Positions 57,098-64,000 of a DNA stretch of 64,000 nt are shown one piece after another. This DNA comes from Tragulus kanchil. Taxonomy: Eukaryota > Chordata > Mammalia > Artiodactyla > Tragulidae. Each line of letters starts with the position of its first letter. The stretch's first letter is position 1. Below the pieces are notes generated by a model that made no database searches, was not told the origin of the DNA, and worked only from the letters and a program-made list of their open reading frames with translations. Both the position numbers and the translations under genes were made by a program. The stretch lies in contig JAIOJX010000003.1 in NCBI GenBank assembly GCA_022376925.1, positions 40,781,874 to 40,845,873 on the forward strand, in the 5' to 3' direction.

Positions 57098-59236
57098 ATG
57101 TCACACACTACTTTTGTCCCTTTGCATTAATTTCTCTGTGCTCTTTAGACGGGGCTGCCCTGGTAGCTCCATGGTAGAGAACCCGTCTGCCCATGCAGGG
57201 GAGGTGGGTTTGATCCTTGAGTAGGGAAGAATCCCTGGAGAAGGAAGCAACAACCTATTCCAGTGTTCTTGCCTGAGAAATCCCTGGGACAGAGGGAGAC
57301 TGGCGGGCTACAGTCCATGGGGTTGCAAAAGAGTTGGATGTGACTTAGCGACTGAGCAACAATTAAGGTCTTTAGAAATGGACAGTTGGTGGCTTTTACT
57401 GGTAGTTCTGGTCAAGGATCAAGATACTTCTCTAATCTGGATTTACTGTATTTTAGTAAAATATCAAGACACGCTGTAGCCATTATGAAAACAGAGAATG
57501 TATACACACTTATGTACACGCAGAGGTTAATTTCTGTTTCCTCATGGGGCCTGCTGTGTGTCTGTTAGGAAACTGCAGTGAGTTTTGTTTCGTTTTCATG
57601 GCTGCTGTGTTCACCTGGACAGAATGGCCCTCCATGAGGCTACTAGGAATTCTCTGGTCCTTGTCCTCCTTCGCCACACACATATGTAATCATCACTAAA
57701 CAAGTTCTGTTCTTTTGAAGCGTTTGGGCCCATTCGTTTTTGATGTTTGAAATAGCATAATTTGTCAAAGAATGAGAGTCTTAATTTTACTTTCCTTCTG
57801 GCCATTCGCAGACTAATTAGAAAAGTGTGAACAGTGCTGGACCCACACTTCATCCAGTGTTTCCAGTTTACAGACTTGATGAGAAAATAATAGTTCACTA
57901 AGCAAGTCTCAGGTTAACCTTGTGGAGAGGGTTTTCAGTCAGTCAGATGTTGCTTATCATGCGTGGAGTCTTATTTATACCTTTCTTCTTGTTTTTCTTT
58001 TTTTGGACCATCTTGAGAAAGATACTGAGGAGTCTTCGCTGTTTTCTTGAGTCTCTGATTCCTGTTTTACTTGGTCTCCTGGCTTTGCTGCATCTCGTGG
58101 GATCGTGGTCCAGTCCCTTTCCGTAGAGATCATTGTGCTGTCTAGGTTTTATTGCAGTAGCTCCTAGTTTCCGGTTAAAGGATGTCACACACTACTTTTG
58201 TCCCTTTGCATTAATTTCTCTGTGCTCTTTAGACGGGGCTGCCCTGGTAGCTCCATGGTAGAGAACCCGTCTGCCCATGCAGGGGAGGTGGGTTTGATCC
58301 TTGAGTAGGGAAGAATCCCTGGAGAAGGAAGCAACAACCTATTCCAGTGTTCTTGCCTGAGAAATCCCTGGGACAGAGGGAGACTGGCGGGCTACAGTCC
58401 ATGGGGTTGCAAAAGAGTTGGATGTGACTTAGCGACTGAGCAACAATTAAGGTCTTTAGAAATGGACAGTTGGTGGCTTTTACTGGTAGTTCTGGTCAAG
58501 GATCAAGATACTTCTCTAATCTGGATTTACTGTATTTTAGTAAAATATCAAGACACGCTGTAGCCATTATGAAAACAGAGAATGTATACACACTTATGTA
58601 CACGCAGAGGTTAATTTCTGTTTCCTCATGGGGCCTGCTGTGTGTCTGTTAGGAAACTGCAGTGAGTTTTGTTTCGTTTTCATGGCTGCTGTGTTCACCT
58701 GGACAGAATGGCCCTCCATGAGGCTACTAGGAATTCTCTGGTCCTTGTCCTCCTTCGCCACACACATATGTAATCATCACTAAACAAGTTCTGTTCTTTT
58801 GAAGCGTTTGGGCCCATTCGTTTTTGATGTTTGAAATAGCATAATTTGTCAAAGAATGAGAGTCTTAATTTTACTTTCCTTCTGGCCATTCGCAGACTAA
58901 TTAGAAAAGTGTGAACAGTGCTGGACCCACACTTCATCCAGTGTTTCCAGTTTACAGACTTGATGAGAAAATAATAGTTCACTAAGCAAGTCTCAGGTTA
59001 ACCTTGTGGAGAGGGTTTTCAGTCAGTCAGATGTTGCTTATCATGCGTGGAGTCTTATTTATACCTTTCTTCTTGTTTTTCTTTTTTTGGACCATCTTGA
59101 GAAAGATACTGAGGAGTCTTCGCTGTTTTCTTGAGTCTCTGATTCCTGTTTTACTTGGTCTCCTGGCTTTGCTGCATCTCGTGGGATACGTGGTCCAGTC
59201 CCTTTCCGTAGAGATCATTGTGCTGTCTAGGTTTTA
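57098..59236. repeat. Tandem duplication pair 18 (period 1084 bp)
   Basis: Copy 1 is 57098-58151 and copy 2 is 58182-59236, with a 30-base spacer. The Bov-tA carried here also lies in pair 17, so it occurs three times (56037, 57148, 58232). One base is missing near the end of copy 1 (gggatcgtgg against gggatacgtgg). Confidence 0.95.
57367..58151. other. No recognised gene (duplicate 58450-59236)
   Basis: No named element. The 95-codon minus frame at 57611-57898 has no recognised homology. The plus frame at 57920-58126 changes its end in the second copy because of a single-base indel, so it is not conserved coding sequence. Confidence 0.5.
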
Positions 59237-59788
59237 ATTTGTACCTCAGTTAATGCTCTTTTCATGTTCGTTTAAATGCTTTATGAGGTCCTGTTCTCTG
59301 AAGCATAGATCTTATCTGTTTGATTGAGTGACACATTGCAAATATTTAATGTTTCATATTTATGAGGGCTTTCTGAATTATTTTATTACCCTTTTGGACG
59401 TACTTATCAGGCCTTCCTTAATTGATGTTCAGACTTGGCAATCCATTAAGTCTTTCTCAATCAATTCAAACTCAGGCTGTAACTAGGATCCCTATAGCCC
59501 TAACTCCCACTGTCTTCAGCATAGCTGAGTCAAACCAGAGATCCTTTTTGGGGTTAGTGTCTTTCTATCAGTCTTTAGGACCTTTGATCTTTTGATTTCA
59601 TGGTTACAGTAACAGCATGGAATATTGCCTAGTCAGGGGAGATGCTGCAAGGTCAGATCCATTTTTGGACTTGGGTCTTCACATGGTTAATTGCACTTGA
59701 GATCTTATCTGTGAAAAACTAGCCAGTCGAGAACCTCATTCTAAACAGTTAAGTACATTATTAATAAACCATATACGTTACGGAAAAT
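59237..59788. other. No recognised feature (duplicate 60308-60860)
   Basis: AT-rich, unremarkable sequence inside pair 19. Confidence 0.5.
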
Positions 59789-59905
59789 GATAGTAGCAAA
59801 CAGTTATATAGCACTTAGCATATCCATGTTTTCTGGGAAGGAGGTACTCTGTCATACTATTTGGTTTTGCAAATGATGAAATTATGGTGCAGGTAATTTA
59901 AATAC
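59789..59905 (+). mobile_element. MIR relic, plus strand, present three times
   Basis: gatagtagcaaacagttata, tagcacttagcatatccatg, gggaaggaggtactctgtca and tgcaaatgatgaaattatgg follow the MIR core order. Copies at about 60861-60977 and 61953-62069 come from overlapping pairs 19 and 20. Confidence 0.7.
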
Positions 59906-61072
59906 ATGGAATACATTCACACACTCAAGAGGACCATTCTGACTCCAAAGATCCTGCCCTGTGATCTACCCTGGTCTTTGGAAAAAAGGGTGCTGGACCC
60001 ACACTTCATCCAGTGTTTCCAGTTTACAGACTTGATGAGAAAATAATAGTTCACTAAGCAAGTCTCAGGTTAACCTTGTGGAGAGGGTTTTCAGTCAGTC
60101 AGATGTTGCTTATCATGCGTGGAGTCTTATTTATACCTTTCTTCTTGTTTTTCTTTTTTTGGACCATCTTGAGAAAGATACTGAGGAGTCTTCGCTGTTT
60201 TCTTGAGTCTCTGATTCCTGTTTTACTTGGTCTCCTGGCTTTGCTGCATCTCGTGGGATACGTGGTCCAGTCCCTTTCCGTAGAGATCATTGTGCTGTCT
60301 AGGTTTTAATTTGTACCTCAGTTAATGCTCTTTTCATGTTCGTTTAAATGCTTTATGAGGTCCTGTTCTCTGAAGCATAGATCTTATCTGTTTGATTGAG
60401 TGACACATTGCAAATATTTAATGTTTCATATTTATGAGGGCTTTCTGAATTATTTTATTACCCTTTTGGACGTACTTATCAGGCCTTCCTTAATTGATGT
60501 TCAGACTCGGCAATCCATTAAGTCTTTCTCAATCAATTCAAACTCAGGCTGTAACTAGGATCCCTATAGCCCTAACTCCCACTGTCTTCAGCATAGCTGA
60601 GTCAAACCAGAGATCCTTTTTGGGGTTAGTGTCTTTCTATCAGTCTTTAGGACCTTTGATCTTTTGATTTCATGGTTACAGTAACAGCATGGAATATTGC
60701 CTAGTCAGGGGAGATGCTGCAAGGTCAGATCCATTTTTGGACTTGGGTCTTCACATGGTTAATTGCACTTGAGATCTTATCTGTGAAAAACTAGCCAGTC
60801 GAGAACCTCATTCTAAACAGTTAAGTACATTATTAATAAACCATATACGTTACGGAAAATGATAGTAGCAAACAGTTATATAGCACTTAGCATATCCATG
60901 TTTTCTGGGAAGGAGGTACTCTGTCATACTATTTGGTTTTGCAAATGATGAAATTATGGTGCAGGTAATTTAAATACATGGAATACATTCACACACTCAA
61001 GAGGACCATTCTGACTCCAAAGAGTGCTGTAAGAACTTGACTATCCTGCCCTGTGATCTACCCTGGTCTTTG

Positions 61073-61200
61073 AAGAAAAGGAGGAAGGGTGTGGAGGGGC
61101 GGAGAGGAAGGAGAAGAAAGAGAAAGAAAGGAAGGAGACTGTGTAAGTGAGAGATCTGGGGGAATTTTATTCCCATAGTTTTTTCTTCTTCTTCTTCTTC
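61073..61200. repeat. Polypurine tract and CTT microsatellite (duplicate 62165-62297)
   Basis: 61074-61138 is almost all A/G on the plus strand (aggaagggtgtggaggggcg, agagaaagaaaggaaggaga). It is followed by a (CTT)n run at 61183-61200. The CTT unit count is higher in the second copy (62272-62297). Confidence 0.85.
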
Positions 61201-61570
61201 TTTTTTTTTTTACTTTTTGGCCACACCCCCTGGCATGTGGGACGCTTAGTTCCTCCACTGGGGATTGAATCTGCACCCCCTACATTGGAAGTGCGAAGTC
61301 TGGCCACTGGACTGCCCGCATGTATGCTTGCTAAGTTGTTTCAGCCCTGTCTGACTCTGTGCAGCCGTATGGACTGCAGCCCACCAGGCTCCTCTGTCTG
61401 TGAGATTCTCTAGGCACGAATACTGGAGTGAGTTGTCATGCCCTCCTTCGAGGGTATCTTCCCAGTCCAGGGACTGAATCCTTGTCTCTTAAGTCTCCTG
61501 CATTGGCAGGCAGGTTCTTTACCATTTACCTCCACCTGAGAAGCCCCACTGGATGGCCAGGGAAGTCCCT
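61201..61570 (-). mobile_element. CHR-1 type SINE, minus strand, interrupted by Bov-tA (duplicate 62298-62666)
   Basis: 61201-61311 reads tactttttggccacaccccc, ggcatgtgggacgcttagtt, gggattgaatctgcaccccc and tggaagtgcgaagtctggcc. The end atggccagggaagtccc follows the insert at 61554-61570. The Bov-tA at 61312-61546 splits it. Confidence 0.88.
61312..61546 (-). mobile_element. Bov-tA SINE, minus strand, nested in CHR-1 (duplicate 62407-62641)
   Basis: tgcttgctaagttgtttcag, gtatggactgcagcccacca, gaatactggagtgagttgtc, gtccagggactgaatccttg and acctgagaagcccc. The 7-base target duplication cactgga lies at 61305-61311 and 61547-61553, giving the insertion order CHR-1 first, Bov-tA second. Confidence 0.92.
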
Positions 61571-61856
61571 TATTGCCGTATCTTTGATGTTAAATTCCTT
61601 TTTCATGAAGTTGAGCTGTGAGTGTTGGTGATTTGGAAGAGTTTTAGCAAATCACAGTTCCCGCTGTCACTTGAAGTACTTCAGTTCCTGTCTCCTCTCG
61701 GATCAAATCTTGGCCCCATTTACACAGTGCTTATATTTGAGAATAAGTCAGCATTTTATCATGAATGTCCAAGATCACTTCCATTTGATACATATTTATT
61801 AATCACCTCCTGTCCACAGCATTCACAGAATACATCCTTGACTTGGGTGAAGACGA
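61571..61856. other. No recognised feature (duplicate 62667-62951)
   Basis: The frame at 61622-61954 changes its C-terminus after the join of pair 20, so it is a by-product of the duplication. A short 'tatttattaatcacctcctg' word may be an L2/MIR scrap. Confidence 0.45.
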
Positions 61857-62951
61857 TAACAATTAAATTTTACTGTGGAAAACTAGCCAGTCGAGAACCT
61901 CATTCTAAACAGTTAAGTACATTATTAATAAACCATATACGTTACGGAAAATGATAGTAGCAAACAGTTATATAGCACTTAGCATATCCATGTTTTCTGG
62001 GAAGGAGGTACTCTGTCATACTATTTGGTTTTGCAAATGATGAAATTATGGTGCAGGTAATTTAAATACATGGAATACATTCACACACTCAAGAGGACCA
62101 TTCTGACTCCAAAGAGTGCTGTAAGAACTTGACTATCCTGCCCTGTGATCTACCCTGGTCTTTGAAGAAAAGGAGGAAGGGTGTGGAGGGGCGGAGAGGA
62201 AGGAGAAGAAAGAGAAAGAAAGGAAGGAGACTGTGTAAGTGAGAGATCTGGGGGAATTTTATTCCCATAGTTTCTTCTTCTTCTTCTTCTTCTTCTTTTT
62301 TTTTTTACTTTTTGGCCACACCCCCTGGCATGTGGGACGCTTAGTTCCTCCACTGGGGATTGAATCTGCACCCCCTACATTGGAAGTGCGAAGTCTGGCC
62401 ACTGGACTGCCCGCATGTATGCTTGCTAAGTTGTTTCAGCCCTGTCTGACTCTGTGCAGCCGTATGGACTGCAGCCCACCAGGCTCCTCTGTCTGTGAGA
62501 TTCTCTAGGCACGAATACTGGAGTGAGTTGTCATGCCCTCCTTCGAGGGTATCTTCCCAGTCCAGGGACTGAATCCTTGTCTCTTAAGTCTCCTGCATTG
62601 GCAGGCAGGTTCTTTACCATTTACCTCCACCTGAGAAGCCCCACTGGATGGCCAGGGAAGTCCCTTATTGCCGTATCTTTGATGTTAAATTCCTTTTTCA
62701 TGAAGTTGAGCTGTGAGTGTTGGTGATTTGGAAGAGTTTTAGCAAATCACAGTTCCCGCTGTCACTTGAAGTACTTCAGTTCCTGTCTCCTCTCGGATCA
62801 AATCTTGGCCCCATTTACACAGTGCTTATATTTGAGAATAAGTCAGCATTTTATCATGAATGTCCAAGATCACTTCCATTTGATACATATTTATTAATCA
62901 CCTCCTGTCCACAGCATTCACAGAATACATCCTTGACTTGGGTGAGACGAG

Positions 62952-64000
62952 GCAAGCCTTATCCTTTAAGTAAAACATGTCCATAATGAGAACTGAGGTG
63001 AGTAACTGAACTGTAAGGCATATGAAAGCTCTGAGATACTGTGGGGGACCAGAGATGGTAGAGAACAAGGATGTCATTTCTTTGAGGAAGTGGCTTTCAA
63101 GTGAAGTTGTGAAGATGGGATTTCTGTTAGAGATATTTGAGTGGAAGGAATCAGGTGAATAGAGGTGTTTGGGAGGAAGGGTGTGCCTGAGCCGTTGAGT
63201 ATGGTTGTTGGTTCAGATGTGTACCCAGTGGGGAATAATTTTTGAGATGTGGTTTGGGCTTCCAGTGTGAATTTGGTTCAGTGCCACTCGGGACGATTGT
63301 TGTGGCAGTGAGAATGGAAAAGGAGGGATCAGGTTAAGAGTTTTTCTCAGGACCCAAAGAGCTTGATGATTAATAGAATGGGAATGCTCTGGGTGGAGAA
63401 GTGGATGGTGTCAAGCTTTTCAGGTCAAGGAGACTGAAGAGGGTGGCTGGAGATGAGAAGAGCTGGTTTTTATCTTAACCTGCTTTTCTGAGCAGGGATT
63501 ATTTCTATATTCGGTGTAAACATGTTTTGACTACCTTAGCTGCGGAAAACCTGGGCCAGATGACTTAATAGTGTTTAAAGGGTGTGTATTTAAGGAGAGG
63601 GGGCAGCTCTATAACAGAATTGGGGAGAAAATACCTCTTCATAACAACAGCTTTGTTATGGGAGCGCATTCAGTGTGTCTGAATGAGGTATTCTAAGAGC
63701 CTCTTGTTCAATCTTAAGTGGCTTGAATATAAGGGAGAGAAGTTGTAGGCATACTGAGGTTGGCACAAAGTTGGTAGTACTGGAGTCCACTTCATTCCTG
63801 AAACTGTCCTTGGCTTGATGGGGGCTCCCGAGGTCTCTGGAAGCCTGTGTCCTGGTCTAGGACTGCGGATGTTCAGTGCAGCCTCTTGAAACATCTGTTT
63901 TTCTCAGGGAGTGGTGGGTGGTCTGAGTGCATGGCCCTGTCTTTTATGCACGGGTGGCATGGAGCATACCTTTCTCTCTTCCTTGGCCATGATCCTGTCT
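62952..64000. other. Single-copy DNA, no recognised gene
   Basis: G-rich, purine-leaning sequence. The texture between 63000 and 63430 (ggtggagaagtggatggtgt, gtggcagtgagaatggaaaa) recalls ancient L2-type repeats, but this is a weak impression. The minus frame at 63670-63894 is not recognised. Confidence 0.4.

Larger units (their letters stand above)
55181..57403. repeat. Tandem duplication pair 17 (period about 1.11 kb)
   Basis: Copy 1 is 55181-56293 and copy 2 is 56294-57403, with no spacer. The left break lies inside a CHR-like SINE, so copy 2 starts with a headless SINE. A 5-base loss occurs close to the join (compare 55218-55228 with 56331-56336). T-runs differ in length near 55645/56755. 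Confidence 0.95.
58918..61073. repeat. Tandem duplication pair 19 (period 1072 bp)
   Basis: Copy 1 is 58918-59981 and copy 2 is 59990-61073. About 20 bases present near the end of copy 2 (61024-61043) are missing from copy 1 close to the join, another eroded end. One substitution (ttggc/tcggc) is visible near 59435 and 60509. Confidence 0.95.
60783..62951. repeat. Tandem duplication pair 20 (period about 1.09 kb)
   Basis: Copy 1 is 60783-61856 and copy 2 is 61875-62951. The number of CTT units differs between copies (61183-61200 against 62272-62297). A nested Bov-tA within CHR-1 pair, complete with its target-site duplication, is carried in both copies. Confidence 0.95.

Noticed and set aside
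57611..58982. A repeated 95-codon minus-strand frame (57611-57898, 58695-58982) as a duplicated gene
   Set aside because: The identity is explained by the 1.1-kb pair 18, which also copies flanking non-coding DNA and a SINE. No known family.
1..62951. The duplications as a satellite or centromeric higher-order array
   Set aside because: Satellite arrays repeat the same monomer many times. Here every pair has a different sequence and only two copies; triple copies arise only where neighbouring pairs overlap.

Overview
This window looks like non-coding nuclear DNA from a ruminant (even-toed ungulate). The evidence is the mobile-element set: a BovB (RTE) LINE with reverse-transcriptase remnants, many Bov-tA/Bov-A SINEs, CHR-type tRNA-derived SINEs, bovine-type L1 3' ends, and older L1M, L2 and MIR relics. 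All Bov-tA copies look old and diverged. A CHR-like SINE instead looks young, with near-intact Pol III boxes and clear target-site duplications. That pattern would fit a basal ruminant such as a chevrotain, but this is only a guess from one window. I found no host protein-coding exon, rRNA, tRNA gene or CRISPR. The open reading frames are chance frames or lie in transposable elements.

The dominant and unexpected structure is a series of 20 head-to-tail duplications, each of a different sequence, each present exactly twice, and all with nearly the same period (about 1.07 to 1.17 kb). They lie at 1-1812, 1751-3922, 3741-6010, 5671-7893, 7732-9945, 10934-13161, 14213-16534, 17555-19789, 23297-25581, 28506-30714, 30893-33116, 34131-36308, 37223-39477, 40523-42706, 43428-45570, 53387-55527, 55181-57403, 57098-59236, 58918-61073 and 60783-62951. 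In two chains (1-9945 and 53387-62951) the second copy of one pair contains the start of the next, so some stretches occur three times. Paired copies are almost identical, differing by homopolymer or microsatellite length and a few substitutions. The short spacers between copies are often eroded, error-like versions of the flanks. I read this as systematic false duplication in a long-read assembly (unmerged windows or nodes of about 1 kb), not biology. The collapsed locus would be roughly 42 kb.

Region by region (both copies included): 1-10 kb holds L1M relics, a three-level nest (L1M, CHR-2, young CHR-like SINE) and another young SINE. 10-20 kb has an L2/MIR-like relic, a Bov-tA, a 5'-truncated BovB, a young SINE and a CHR-2. 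20-26 kb is mostly L1 3' ends and a Bov-tA, followed by TG-rich DNA. At 26.9-27.5 kb there is a separate four-copy 143-bp minisatellite. 27.5-28.5 kb is a repeat-poor stretch that could be conserved non-coding DNA. 28.8-30.4 kb carries a bovine-type L1 with a second L1 fragment inside it. 30-45 kb is mostly unrecognised sequence with MIR, L1, Bov-tA, a BovB 3' end and CHR-like SINEs. 45.6-53.4 kb is the longest part without the duplication and carries L1 ORF2-region DNA with two young SINEs. 53-63 kb is the second chain, over an old L1M with nested SINEs. The last 1 kb is unremarkable.
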